Positions 34,188-48,846 of a stretch of 64,000 nt of DNA are shown here, piece by piece; the first letter of the stretch is position 1; each line of letters begins with the position of its first letter. This DNA comes from Hansfordia pulvinata (Eukaryota > Ascomycota > Sordariomycetes > Xylariales): contig BJKQ01000009.1 in NCBI GenBank assembly GCA_006538405.1, forward strand, positions 754,001 through 818,000, in the 5' to 3' direction. Under the pieces are notes generated by a model, which was not told the DNA's origin, did no database searches, and worked only from the letters and a program-made list of their open reading frames with translations. Made by a program: the position numbers and the translations under genes.

Positions 34188-34886
34188 GCTGTGGGAGGCC
34201 GACGGGAAGCGGGGCCTACGCGTATGGGAGGAGTGGCTGAGACGCGATCAATGGATGCGCAAACGGCGTGTTGTGCAGTGGTGAAGAGGGAAGAGGGCGA
34301 CCGTGCGGTTGGGGTTTTTGGCGGCGTAATGGGGGCCCGCAATCCACGATTCCAGGCCGTGCGTGCACGGATGACAGCGGTCCTCGCACGGCGTGCCTAG
34401 CACCAAGTGTACGTTGCCGAGGTTGTCAGACAGAGCGCAGTCATTTGCAGCCTTTTGCAGCCTTTCACGCAGTCACCGACAAGGCACCCGGCATGAACTA
34501 TCAATTTCCATTACAGCTGAGAACTCCTTCGATACGCCCCTATATGACAGCACAATGAGAGAAAAAGAGTCCCAGGAAGAATCGAGGCATCGCCGCATGG
34601 CCCCATGGTGCTTTATACAAGAGGAGGCAGATCGAGATGCAGAAGCGAAAGGGGTTTGCCTGTCCCCATCTGCACTATCCCAGCCCGCCTCGATGCGATG
34701 TCCCCAGTAGATCTTGGCGGCCACGCTCTCGGAACAGCTTGGGTTCGTTCCACCATCAGAGCCACGTCGCTCTGATCGTCGGCGCCAGCCGCGAAACCGA
34801 GTGATGCATCGAATTGGTCAACCTCCCGTCACGAGCATCGGACTTGCACCCGTACAGTTTAGGCCGCACGCATCCTACGCAACCTT
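34188..34886. other. FAR1-type gene promoter and PEX11 3' flank
   Basis: About 700 bases without recognisable protein, RNA gene or repeat. It lies between two minus-strand genes. Confidence 0.6.
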
Positions 34887-35702
34887 TTACGCAGTCTTCT
34901 TCCATTGCGTGTAGATGCCGATCAGACTGCTCGTCGTACCGGCCAGGCCGACAATGCCGTCGTCCAAGCCCACCCAGCCGAGGGCCGAGGTGGGGATCGT
35001 CAAATCGCAGAGGTCGGACAGCAGCTGCATCTTGCTGGCAGCCCGCTCACTATAGCAACTGGTCAGCATTCGCGCACAGCAGCAGAAACCCTACCAGTCC
35101 GTCCCGCTCGGAAGGGGAGAGCAGAGAAATGATGGGCAATGGCAGAGGGAAACTTACATGGCAATCTTCTTGCTCTCGACGACGCCCTCGCCCTCCTTGG
35201 TGTCGACCTTGGCCTCGCGCTCGCGCAGCTTGTAGAGGGTGTAGATCTGGGCGGCGACGCTGCAGGCGAGGCCCATGGCCCAGAAGCGGTAGGCCTCCTG
35301 GCCCAGGCGCTGGGCGCCCGCGAACTTGCGGATCCCCGCGGCGTCGGGGACGCAGGCGGCGTCGAGGGTCAGGTAGCCCGCGTAGCCGAGCTGGCGGCCG
35401 ACGGCGGCGTAGCGCAGGACGGGGTCGAGGGTGGCGCGCGAGTCGGCGGCGACGGCGGCGGCCTTGAAGTGCTCGACGAACTTGCCGACGCGCAGCAGCT
35501 TGCGGGTCAGGCCGAACTGCTTCTTGACGGCGTCGTAGGGGGCGATCTCGGCCTTGGAGCCGTTGGTGCGGTACAGGTACCAGGCGTAGAAGCGGGCGAA
35601 GTACTGCAGGGTGCGCAGCAGCTTGTCGCGGCCGACGGTGGTGGCGACGAACTTGAGGTAGTGGGCCACCGAGGGGTGGTAGATGAGGGCGTCGGCGACC
35701 AT
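34887..35702 (-). CDS. PEX11: PEX11, peroxisomal membrane elongation/fission protein
   Basis: Pex11 remodels peroxisomal membranes during proliferation and also influences medium-chain fatty-acid metabolism. Exon 1 is 35702-35158 and exon 2 35049-34887; the 108-base intron has donor GTAAGT and acceptor TATAG, and the protein is 235 aa, the usual length. The N-terminal amphipathic region is conserved (DALIYHPSVAHYLKFVATTV, then GRDKLLRTLQYFARFYAWYL). FGLTRKLLRVGKFVEHFK follows, then a central membrane-associated segment near LGQEAYRFWAMGLACSVAAQ, an ERxAKV-type basic loop, and a C-terminal hydrophobic segment with LDDGIVGLAGTTSSLIGIY ending in lysines. The protein stands between the FAR1-type gene and a long gene-free stretch. 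No frame break. Confidence 0.95.
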
Positions 35703-38700
35703 GGCGACGGAGGTGCGGTGGTCCGGGGGCGCGAGCGCGGGACTAGGGTTGGTGAGAGACGCTGAAGGGGTGTAGGCGGCGGAAGCGGCAGCAGCGGCAG
35801 GAGCAGCAGCAGCAGCAGCGGTGGTGAGAGCAGCCGGGGCCGTGGCGAGGGCGATAGCGGAGACGGGAGTGCTGCGGGCGTTCTCGCGATAGTCTCGGCG
35901 GATACGGGAGCGCGTGTGTCGCCACGAAGGGTCGCTGGTGCCGGATTTCCACGAGATGGCAGGCGAGGCAGGGGCCGAATCGGAGTCGGGGTCGGAGTCG
36001 AGGTCGGGGGGGTCCAGCGTCGTCGTTGTGTGCGAAGCCCTGGCGAGGGAGGAGGCCGTTGGAGGGCAGCAGGGTGGCGGTCGTGATCGGGTCCAGTTGG
36101 AGATCGGAGAGAGTGGCAGCGGCAGCAGTAGCAGCGGCGGCGGCGGGTGGACGGCGGCGTCGAGTTACTAAATACCAGCAGGCCCGGGGTAGACTGCTGA
36201 GCTGACTACCGTAGGTTGACTGGGGGGGGGGCCCAAAGGCGCTCGAGGTTGCGTCAGTGGGGCCGAGCGGCGGGTGGTGCTTCGACGGGAGCCGAGGTCT
36301 TCGCTCCGCGAGGTCCAGGTACCTCCGCCCGTCTTACACCCATAGGTCGGGTACCGCCTGTACCCATGCACATGTCTTTGGGGATCTTTGCATGAATTCC
36401 GGATGAATGTCAGCAGTGTGGGCAGTTGGACGACCTGGCTCCCGTCAATGGTTCAATGCAAGGGCAGTCTTGTTGACAACAAGAGAAACATTCGGCTCCA
36501 GGGGATCCTGCTAGAGCACGCCCAATTCGACACAGCTACTCGTGCATCTTACCTTCGCAGTCGGCCCGGATGGCGAGGCATTCGACCGCGGATCACCCTC
36601 TTCTCGAATCTCGGCCGAATACCTCAGGTACGGGGAAATGGTACTCATCAATCAATCACTTGGCCCTCTAGAAACCAGTTATGCCAGAAAAATATCTATA
36701 GAGCCTCATCCAGGTAGGGTACACGCAGTCGCAGTCATCTAACAGAGGCTTCAGTCGACATGATCAGACCAGGGCCAACGCAACGGCTGTCGGGTCCACT
36801 GTCAGTCGGCAGCAGTTCGGGTCGGTAGTCCCAATGACCCAGGCAAACCACGCCCCTTAGCCACTAAAGAGGCAACTAGCACGCGGGCCCCATTGGCACA
36901 TGCCGAGGTAATAAAGCAGAGCGCTCCCATACTACACACCTTACCCAAGGTACATCCATACAGTATTCTCCTCCAGCCCGGCCATCCGTCCCATCGACGC
37001 CCGCGCACGGGCGACTGGAGGGCGATCCGCGGAGGGAGGAGGACTCTTGGACAGGTACCCGATCCGACACTTGCCTGAGCCCGAGTTCCTCCACGGGCAC
37101 GCACGCGGAGGGCGGAGGGGCTCTCTCTCTCTGCGCGGTACTCTCTCCGCCAGCCCGGCAATTGTCGCCGAGATTAATCCCCCGCCTCCTTCTGGGTATA
37201 ACGCCCGAGATTAGACACGACCGCCGACGCGCCACCAACTCTGCGCCGATTGCCCTTCTCCCTTCTCTCAGCTCTGCTTCTCGTGCGCATGTATGCAGGT
37301 GGTACGAGTACCTTGGTCGCGGTGGTCGGCCGATAGATGACATTTATGCGCATTGCTCTTCATGCACCGGCCGGATGCCACATGGAGTCAGCACATATGC
37401 ACCTGTATTCTGTACTGCCCTGGCCGCCCAAGCGCGCGGATCTTACCCAGGTGACATCTGGCCCGGGGTCATCGGCCTGCCATTGACAAGACCCATCTCC
37501 GTCGTCCCACGCCGAGTGCCACCTCCGCAGCCGAAGCGGGTCGGCCGGGGTCGCGCGGCGCAAACCCCCCGGCTTTCAGCCCACAGCATAGTGCCATGAC
37601 CGTCTGTCAAGGGGAGGCGGACGGGGCTGAAATGGAGGCGCAGACGGACGGCCTCTGCCCATGCGGATATCTCTCAACTACGAAGCTGGAGACCGGCACG
37701 TGTGGTTATGATGTAGGGGGCCAAGGTGTTGGACCGCCTCGGCGCCAGTCACATGCTAGCCGCATTGCCACCACGCCGCTTCTGCTGGTGCCCCTCAGTC
37801 TGCCCATCCGGTAGCACACCGCACCCCGGCCGGCTCCCAGGGCGGGCTTGTGCTGACAATCGCCCGGCAGGAAACCCGCGCGATGAGGAGCGCGTGCCTG
37901 GCATTCGCTGCCGCAGGTCTCCTGCAGAGCCGTACGGACGATTGTCTGCGAGCAGCCGAGGATTTGCGGGTCCGCGCCGGTCATTGCCAGTCGCAAGCCC
38001 AGTTCGGTCAGAGACGCCGCAAGGGCTGAATGGATACCCGCGCTCCCACTGGAATCCCCAATGTAACCTACTGATGTCAATGGATGTACGAGTATAAAAA
38101 GTAGATGTTTCGCATATTCTAAAATCTTGCGCACTCAAGCGCGCTGCATCTTGACTTGACCCCCTTCGCGCGTCTGCTCAACGCGTTGCTTGGCTCCGCG
38201 CCTTCTAGCCCGGCACACACTGGCAACTCGGGCGGTTCTGTGCTTTGCTCAGCACGGCACAACTTTTCTACAGTGGCAATTGGGTTTCTTCATGGCTATC
38301 CATATGTGGCACCCTTGTTTGAGAATCCGACGTTGTCGGAGAAAACCTTGCCGTATGCCGCAATCAAAGCATCCATAACTCTTCGTCCTGCACAGCGAAA
38401 CAATGCACAGCGAAACAACCCACGTCATAAGCTTTCCTACCTTCAGCCGCGAGTGACGATTTTCCACGACCTGAAACGCGAGTGAGGGGGCATGGCCTGA
38501 CCGGTTCGAATCATGCAGGACCCCGGGTTCTGGTCAGCACAGCTGCTGTGGTGTTTTCTGCGCCAGCTCGCTCCCCTTCCCGGCTCGACCCGGTCGATGT
38601 GTGCGCGGGATACTGGTCGGCGCTGTTTTTCTTGATACGGTGTCTAATCGTCTTCTCACTCATGCCTCGGCGGGCTGTGTCTGGTTTCTGTCGTCTTATT

Positions 38701-38737
38701 CCTGTCCGTCTCGGCCCGTCTCTCACCCGGCACCTTT
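35703..38737. other. 3 kb gene-free stretch
   Basis: The PEX11 promoter is at the left, including AGC/GGC-rich simple sequence around 35780-35820 and 36110-36150. The rest has overlapping frames without recognisable domains. A T-loop-like sequence near 38505 does not fold into a tRNA. Confidence 0.55.
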
Positions 38738-40357
38738 TCAGTCATACTGGAACAGCACACTGATGGACTCGCCGTGGTGGATGCGGCGAATAGCCTCGGC
38801 GAATACAGGAGCCACGTCCAATACCTCAAGCTTGGGGCACACCTTCTTGTGCTCCTCTTGCGGGACCGAGTTGGTCACCACAACCTTGTCCAAGGCCGAG
38901 GCGTTGATCCGAGACAGGGCGTCGCCGCTTAGTACACCGTGGGTGAGCAGCGCGTAGACGCTCGTCGCGCCCTCCTTCTGCAGGAGCTTGGCGGCGCGAG
39001 TGATTGTGTTGGCCGTGTCGGCAAGGTCGTCAATGAGAATACATACTCGGCCAGTGACGTTACCAACCAACATCATTGTCGCATTCTGGCGATCGGTGAT
39101 CTTGGTGGGGCGGCGCTCCTGGACAACTTGGTGAGTTGTGAACGAGACATCACTTGCTTCTCTGGCTTACCTTGTGAATTAGAGCGAACTCGGAGCCCAG
39201 GCTATCGGCAATAGCAATGGCGCGCTTCGCGCCTCCAGCATCCGGGCTCACGATGACGGCATCCTTGTAATCGGGAATGTTCTGCTGAATGTACCGCTTG
39301 AGCAACGGGCGGCCGTACAAGTTGTCCATGGGAATGTCGAAGAACCCCTGATATTGCGGGTCGTGAAGGTCCAGTGCAACAACGCTGTTGGGCGCATTAG
39401 TCTGTGCTACAATACCACCCGGCAGGGTCACGAGACACGGTAGACGAAGCTGAAAATCGTCACTGCTCCGGCATACGCCAGCGACAGACTGATAGAAATT
39501 CACTTACTGGTCCGCACCAGCGCAAGTCAGTAGATCCGCCACTAGTGTTCCCGCCTGCGCGACCCATCGCTTGTAACCAGGCTTGGCCTGGAAGGTAGAC
39601 ACGAGCGCTGGGTTCTCATAGTCGTGGGTGGTGAAGTTGTTGGTGGAGTTGGAGGAAGTCGAGCTGTTGTGAGCATGGCCATTCGTCTTTCCGCCGGCAA
39701 AGTAGCTCTCGGAACCATTGCGCGGAGAGACCAGGCCGTTCGCGATGCCATTGGAGGCTGGGGGATGCCGAGGCGAAGCAATCCCATTGAGACCGACCGA
39801 CGTGCTGGATCCATTAGAGATGCTCGTCTTGTTCAGTTGGCGGGCGACGTCGTGGGTTGTGAAGCTCGGGTTCTTGGACATGCCAATGGCAGGCGTCGCG
39901 GGAACGCTCTCGAAAGTGTAGCCCTCCTTGGGCACCTCGGTGGGCGGCTTGGCCAGCGGGGCGCCGACCTTGTTGTAGGGGAGGTCGGGCTGGCGCGAGT
40001 AGGGAAACAGAGGCATGACGGCGGTGACTCGCTTGGCGGAACCCGTCTTGCAGGCCGAGATCACTGTAGCCTCACGATCAGTTGCTAGGTCACGGCAGGG
40101 CAAGACCGCAGCGGGGGGCGGGCATTGTGACACCTACTGATGCACAGCTCCATGAGGTGGTCGTTAACCGAGCCGCCTCCCGACTGGATGATAAAGACAT
40201 CCTTGCCGCGCACCGAGTCCTGAATCTCGCAGCGGCTCTCGCCCACGGAGAATTTGCTGAGGGTGCGGTTGCCGGCCGGCACGCCGAGCATGTTGCAGAT
40301 GCTGTCGGTCAGCGCCGGGTGGGAGTTGCCCGACAGGATGACGATGTTGCGGACCAT
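38738..40357 (-). CDS. Ribose-phosphate pyrophosphokinase (PRPP synthase) with insertion
   Basis: Makes PRPP from ribose 5-phosphate and ATP for purine, pyrimidine, His, Trp and NAD synthesis; 456 aa. Exons: 40357-40138, 40063-39508, 39384-39171 and 39118-38738, all in phase. The N-terminal half starts with [14 protein letters not shown] and has [18 protein letters not shown], then [11 protein letters not shown] Ser/Asn/Gly-rich insertion of roughly 110-120 residues comes between [12 protein letters not shown] and [19 protein letters not shown], a layout known from yeast Prs1/Prs5-type subunits. The active-site region follows: [46 protein letters not shown], and the PRPP-binding loop [14 protein letters not shown]. 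The loop has Ala-Asp-Thr-Ala-Asn where the canonical form is Met/Ile-Asp-Thr-Gly/Cys-Gly, which suggests a regulatory or hetero-oligomeric subunit. No frame break. Confidence 0.93.
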
Positions 40358-43323
40358 GGTGCCGATATTGACAGATGCCTACTGTCAGGGCGTGTGAAGG
40401 AAGGGCTTGGGGTTTTCCGTTCTTCTTCTGTCCTCTTCACTGCCCGTGTCGTCCCTGGGGTCCCTACTGGCGGCAATTGCTGGGGATGGTGGGGTGGGCT
40501 GCCACGGGTTCGAGCGAGTCAGTCAGTCACCAGGCGGAGGCTGAGGAAGACGCGAGGCGGCGTCGGGCTGGGAGAGGACAGGATGCGAGGCGGATCAGCA
40601 GACGGGCAGATGATCAGAGAGACAGGCTCGACGACAGACAGACAGACGACAGGCGGAGCCTCTGGCCGGCGGGCAGGAGAGATCCTGACAGCTCGAGGCT
40701 CGGGGGAGAGCGGGAGAGTGCGTGGCGGCAGGCCGGCTAACGAGATTTCCCAACCGTGCCGGTAGGCGTGGGCATGGGCGGCGGTGGGCGCGGGTCACAG
40801 GCCTTGGCTGGGACACCTGGGGGGCACCCTGGGGTCCTGTGGCCCTGGGTCGAGCCCCGTACCTGGCGAGTACTGCGCCAGCCCAGGGCTGTCAAGAATT
40901 TTCTCGGCAGAAATTGGGCGGCCCCTCCGATTACGGTGAGGTGGGGGGCAGGCGCACGACGGGGCCCCGACGTCACAGCAGTTGGGCAGTCCGTCTCGCC
41001 GCGTCCGTCCCAGCTGGGGCCGGCAAGGCCACGGCGAGTAATAAGCGCGGCTACCTGAGAAATCTCAAATCCCCGCCCGTCTGTGCTCACTCGAGTTTCT
41101 TCGTGCTCCATAGGTACCCGCGCCGTCGCCGTCCGCATTCCGGGTCCACAGGTACCCGCCTGTAATTGCTTGTACCCTTCGTGCCGTCGTGCTGAACCTA
41201 ATGCCCCCCGCCCGCCCAACGGTGGCGCCACCGTTTCTCTCTCGAATCGGAACGAGGGCTCCGTTCAACAGGACTGTGCTGGAAAGGTGCTCGTACAGCC
41301 ATGGCCGTGGTCCCAGCGGAAAAGTCTTGCGGGGCCGAGAGGGATTTCAAGGTGGTGGCAATCGAGATAGGTCAGCAGACCACGTGAGAGCATGCCTACT
41401 CCGTCCTCCAGGCTGGGGGGCGGCAGGCCAATGCGCCGGGATCTTGGAGATGGTGGAGATAAGGGCCGGTGAGAGACGGGAAGACGATGGTCAGCAAGGT
41501 TGGCCGAGACGACGAACACAAAGACGTGAACGCCACCATCAGGAGCCCGAGATGGTGACCTGCTTTGCCTGCCGACGGGTTTGTGCAAAGAAGTGAGTAC
41601 GCAATGTCCGTGTGAACGCCGTGGACCAGATGCGTTCGGGCAGAGCAGCTTGCCCGCCACCCGGTGCATGAACGAGTGTGGACGATTGACTCCGCTTACA
41701 CAGCCAGCGGTGCTCGGGGTGGGTGGTCTCGCCATGATCAGGGACCAATCTCAATGCGGCCGTGGGGAGATCAGACTGCCTTGCATGTACTCGTAGATGG
41801 GCCGGTATCCCTGGATTCTGGGTCAAGCGCCGTCTCGCTCTCATTACCGACGGGTGGCCTGTTTTGAATGGCAGTTCTTTGTCTCTCGTTTTGCCTCTTG
41901 CCCTCCCTCCCGTTCCGGCGTGCCGCCTGATTCTCGACCTCGCGGACGGGCGGGCCCTGACCGCCTGTCGTCTACGAGTACACCCGCACCGTCTTGTGAT
42001 GTCTCCCCGTGGCCCCCTCCCTCCTACGGCGAAGCCTCTCGTGTCGTCACCCACATGTCGAGTTGCACAAGCTGGAAAACGGACCTGGCGCCGACCCCTC
42101 GCCCCATTGCGCGTTCGCGTATGCGGGTCATGAGCCCGCGAGCGAATCGCCTGTCGTGATTCACATGATTATCAGTCGCACCGCGGGCGCCGCGTCTCCC
42201 ATTGGCGCCCTGCCTCGCTTCCCGGGCTGCGTGCCGCTAGCAGGCCTGCCAGGGACCTCAATTACAATATTATTGCCATTATCACTCCATCCTTGATCTG
42301 CGTAGCAGTCTCTGAGTTGCGCCGCCTGTCCCGGCATGGCGCCATGGGGGCGGTGAGCTGCCCCTTCCTGCCAGGAGTCGGTCGAGGGCTTACCTACCTA
42401 CAGTACGGTACTGACTGCATGCACATGAATACTCGTATATGGATGAGCACCAAGCCGGCCAGCAATTGTGTTGCTCAAGGGAGCGGAAGCCTGGCTGACG
42501 GTTACGTACTCGTAACACTTTGGTTTCACGCGAAGAGGGAGATTGGGATGTTTCGCGGCGTGCTGGCGTCGGTGGGCGTTGCTGGTTGCCCATGGATGTT
42601 CATGTTGAGCCGGGGCGCCCATTGTTTCGGTATTTCCAACAGTCCAAGGTGAAATGAGCCCTCATCCCTGGCACGCTGGAAGACAGACCACAATTGCGGA
42701 ATCTCAGCCCTTTTCATTCCGCAACGGCCTGACCCGCGCACCCGCGCAGATCCAACGAATAACTGTGGCTACGGCGAAAGGGCCGGGGGCGGGGAGTCCT
42801 TTGACAGATCTGCTCCCATCAGCCATCATGTGCGGAATCGAATCTGAAGGTGACGAGATGATACTCGTACGGCACCCAGGGTACGAGCACCTATCTTGGT
42901 ACGTGCTTGGATGGCAGACAGGTTCCCCACACGGTCCAACAGATCCCAGCTGGCCGGACCGATCATTCGCCTGTTGCAGGTGCCTGGCCTGAGCTGAAAT
43001 GCCCCGTTACGTGATCCGACGCGTCCAGGCCGGCGGCCCGGGGTGCAGCATGCCAAGGGCGGGCGCGTCATGACGCAGTCCTTCAATGCCCACATTTGCG
43101 CAACCCGAACTGTCGTGAGACCTGCAGCAGCAGCAGCAGCAAGAGCAGCAGAAGCTTCACCGCGTTCCTCGCGCGCACCAGGACAAGGATTGGTCGTGCT
43201 CTCGCCTGTCACTGTCGCGAGAGAGAGTGTGTGTCCCACGACCAGCACGGCCACAAACAGACAGGTGAAGGACTTTTCGGCGTACGCCCAACCGGCCCAC
43301 GGGCCTCGTCGTCCCTGTCAACC
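40358..43323. other. 3 kb gene-free stretch
   Basis: The promoters of the flanking divergent genes lie at the two ends. Short GACAGACAGACA-like repeats occur near 40632-40660 and a GCAGCA run near 43124. No recognisable protein or RNA gene is present. Confidence 0.55.
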
Positions 43324-44612
43324 ATGCCTGAGATAGCCGAGGGTGGGTAAAGTAGCCATCTCTCTACACCTGTGTCCGTTCTTGATCGTTTCGTCGTTGT
43401 TAATCGCGTCCCCTTGCCCTCCCCCTCAGTTGCCCGCATCACCCACTACCTGCGCCTCAATCTCGTCGGCAAGACCATCACCAAGTGCCTCGCTGTCGAC
43501 GACGCCAATGTCTTCGGCAAGGTCGGCACGAGCGGCGCCGAGTTCCAGAAGGCCCTGGCTGGCAAGAAGGTAGTCGGCGCCGGAAGCCAGGGCAAGTACT
43601 TCTGGATCCTGCTCGACCGCCCGCCGCACCCCGTCATGCACTTTGGCATGACCGGCTGGATCCACATCCGGGGCCAGCTGACGGCCTACACGCGATATGC
43701 CGAGAAGACCAAGGACGACCCGGAGCAGTGGCCTCCCAAGTTTACAAAGTTCCACCTCGAGACGGACGGCAGGCCCGGGGCCGAGGTCGCCTTCACAGAC
43801 CCCCGGCGCTTCGGTCGCGTCCGCCTCGTCGATTGCCCCGGGGCTGACATCCGCAAGCACTCGCCGCTGGTCGAGAACGGCCCGGACCCCGTCGTCGACC
43901 GGACCTCTTCACCGAGAATTTTCTCAAGGCCAAGATGCGCGCGCGGCACGTGCCCATCAAGGCCCTGCTCCTCGACCAGGCCACCGTCAGCGGCATCGGC
44001 AACTGGGTCGGCGACGAGATCATGTACCAGGCGCGCCTGCACCCAGAGCAGTACTCGGATGAGTCTGGCGACGCCGACATCGCCGCCCTCTACCGCGCCA
44101 CCTGCTACGTTTGCGACACGGCTTGCGAGGTGCTGGCCGACTCGTCCAAGTTCCCCCCGGACTGGCTGTTCAACCACCGCTGGGGCAAGGGCAAGAAGGA
44201 CGCCGCCACAGCCCTGCCAAGCGGCGAGAAGATTGCTTTCCTCACCGTGGGAGGCCGCACGAGCTGCATAGTCCCGAGTGTGCAGAAGAAGCGCGGCAAG
44301 ACGCCCGGCATGGTGAAGGAGGAGGAAAAGGAGGCGGAAAATCAAGACGACGGAGAAGACAAAAGCCCGTACTTTGCGGCCAAGGCTTCGGCCAAGGCTA
44401 GTACAAGGAAGTCCGCAAGCGTGAAAGCAGAGTCCGCAGGCGTGAAAGCCAGGGCTTCCAAGAGAAAAGAGGTCAAGACAGAGTCTGGGGACGAGGCAGA
44501 GGTGAAGGTTGTGAAGAGGGCCAAGGGTCGGCAAGAGGTGAAGAAGGAGTCCGCATCGGCAGCGGGCAAGCCAGAGAGGAGGCGGTCCACAAGGCTGACT
44601 GGGCGGACGTGA
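43324..44612 (+). CDS. Formamidopyrimidine-DNA glycosylase (MutM/Fpg family)
   Basis: A base-excision-repair glycosylase/AP lyase for oxidised purines or hydantoins. Exon 1 (43324-43342) codes only MPEIAE plus one base, so the catalytic Pro2 and Glu3 are on a micro-exon; an 87-base intron follows and exon 2 runs 43430-44612. VARITHYLRLNLVGK, MHFGMTGWI and AFTDPRRFGRVRL mark the N-terminal domain. The helix-two-turn-helix has VSGIGNWVGDEIMYQARLHP. The zincless-finger-type region HRWGKGKK and VGGRTSCIVPS resembles plant and fungal members without Cys4 zinc finger. A Lys/Glu-rich tail of about 110 residues follows, possibly nuclear-targeting. One base is missing at the GG of 43901-43902 (ENGPDPVVDR, then the next frame with FLKAKMRARHVPIKALL). 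Corrected length is about 400 aa. Plant MMH-type assignment is family knowledge. Confidence 0.92.
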
Positions 44613-46716
44613 GATTGCACATGGCAGGAGTTCAGTCCGCGAGACTGATCTCTTAGACGACAACGTTGCTCCAGAGCGAGATATGGCGCCGAGTCTCGAA
44701 GCCCCGCTTGTATCATTTAGAAGATGCTCATCTTGTAGTCACGATTCATTTAGAGGGTTGTCGGTAGAGAGGTCGGTTTCATGGCAGCCAGTGACTGCTC
44801 CTTAACATATGAGACACGCGATCAGCTGTATGAAAGTCAAGTGCAGACAGGCAGGCAGATGCCAGAGGGTTTCGACACCTCGTCTTGCAATTCCATTGTT
44901 GTGAGGCGGGCCGGCCCGGCGCAACGTGATGCTGTCCCACTCATGCTGCCTCAAAGTATGGGGTACTGCGAGAATTCGCTGCGATGCTTGACCCTCGAGG
45001 GGCTGTTGAGTCACGGCACACCGAAAGTAGGAGCGAATCAGAGGCGACGTGAGTGGCTCCCGTCGCTCCGTGGAGCGGCACAGCAGAATCTGGGGTTCGG
45101 CTAAAAATTTTTCGGGGACGTGGGAGGCTATCCAGGGATCGGCGGAAGATGCGCAACCGCACACGGCACCAGGCACGCGTTCGACGGCTGCTCGACGTGC
45201 CACGGCGCTACGGCTCCTGGTGAGAGGGAGAATGATGAGGGCCTGTGCACCAGACACCGAACGCTACCTCGATTCATTCATGGGATCACGGAATGGGAGT
45301 ACGTGGCCGGCCAAAGGTGCCCTTCCTCCGCCAGGTACTTTGATGGCCGTGGAGGTACTTGTATACGTCATGTTGCTCCCCTCCCCCCTCCCCATCGCAG
45401 GGACGCTGAAATGGAAACGGGGCAAACAAGCCGTCCATCCACGACCCACGCCGGTACATTCGCCCGTGCTTGTGCTACTCGTCGTAGATGGGATCAAGGC
45501 GACCTCCCTTCTCAAGGTAGAACGCATTCTACCAAACCGCCAAACTGGCAAACATCCATCTGTTCGACACATTTCCCACAAGCGGCACAAGCTCACAGCT
45601 GCTCCCCACGGTTAAAGAAGAAAACGCATTGGAGGTACAGACCTTGACCCACATCCTTCGCCGGGGTGGGGACCAGAACCGGTCGCAGAAAAGCCAGAAG
45701 GCCAATGACCGGGCAGCGTTTGGAGCCGTCCTTGCAGTTTGAGGCAAGGCACAGGTACGTACTCGAGTCTCGTGGGTGGGGTTGGATGTATTTTTTTCCA
45801 GTCGATCTTTTCATGGCGGGGTCCCCCTCCATCGTCATGGCCCAGCGCTGAGTGGACGAGGCCTTGAGTCACGGAGCGCAACCGGCCCGCCCAGTCACGG
45901 CCTGGGTTTCCCGTACCCTCATTAGCAGCATTGGGTGCGGGCATTGGTGCCCCTCGAAGCCGGGGCCCCTCCATTGGGCAGCCCGAGTACGCGAGCCTGC
46001 GCATGTGGTACGACGGGTGGACGAGTAACGGTGCCTGCTTGCGATTGTAGCGCCGCCCGGACTGTTCGTAGGTTACCTGACCTGTGCGCCCAGGTTGAGG
46101 CCTGCAACGTGGATTGTGCAGAGCCCACGAACCCCGGCTTCGTCATTCCTGTGGCCCGGCTGGTGCGGTGCTCGGAGCACAATAGGAGCGAAACACAGGC
46201 TGTAGGGCTGTCGAAGAGCAAAAGCCGACAAAGATACTTGCGATTAGGTACCTACGCATGTATGCAAGCACAAATGAGGTAGACGTAGCAGCCCTGGACT
46301 GGGAGGGTGCGTCGAGGGGATGCAATGGATAGCAGCAGCAGCAGCAGTAGTGGGAGCCAGCCAGCGCCCCCAGCTCCCTGAGCGAAATCGGCTCCAGCGG
46401 TCAGTCAGGATGCGGTCCAGGCTGCCCGAGTGGGCGGCGGCAAGGCGGCAACTTTGGGGCGGGCGAGGTTTATTTTTTTTTCTCTCTCGGTTTATTTTTA
46501 ATACTCAGGACCTCCTTCATCGTTTGCCAGAAATAACGGGACCATTTTCTGATCGCTTCCTTTCCCAATCGCAACCCAACCTGGAGCATCTGGGCCGTAC
46601 ACCACTGCCACCACCACACCACCCTCGACGTTACCCCTCCACACCCACTCGTCGACCTGCATAGCACGCACACACACACATCCCACTGTCACACACGACA
46701 ACGCACAGCCGCAGTC
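44613..46716. other. 2.1 kb gene-free stretch
   Basis: Overlapping frames up to 188 codons (45049-45615) lack any recognisable domain. A GCA run lies at 46329-46348 and a CA run at 46668-46680, just before the homocitrate synthase start. The right part must be that gene's promoter and leader. Confidence 0.55.

Positions 46717-48846
<2,130 letters not shown>

Noticed and set aside
33129..34400. 423-codon plus-strand frame over the FAR1-type gene
   Set aside because: The opposite strand encodes a recognisable domain. This frame has Val/Arg/Gly-rich shadow composition and no motif.
38500..38530. T-loop-like GGTTCGAATC
   Set aside because: The flanking bases do not form a T stem and no anticodon or acceptor stem can be built around it.
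45049..45615. 188-codon plus-strand frame
   Set aside because: No domain, unusual composition, and equally long competing frames on both strands.
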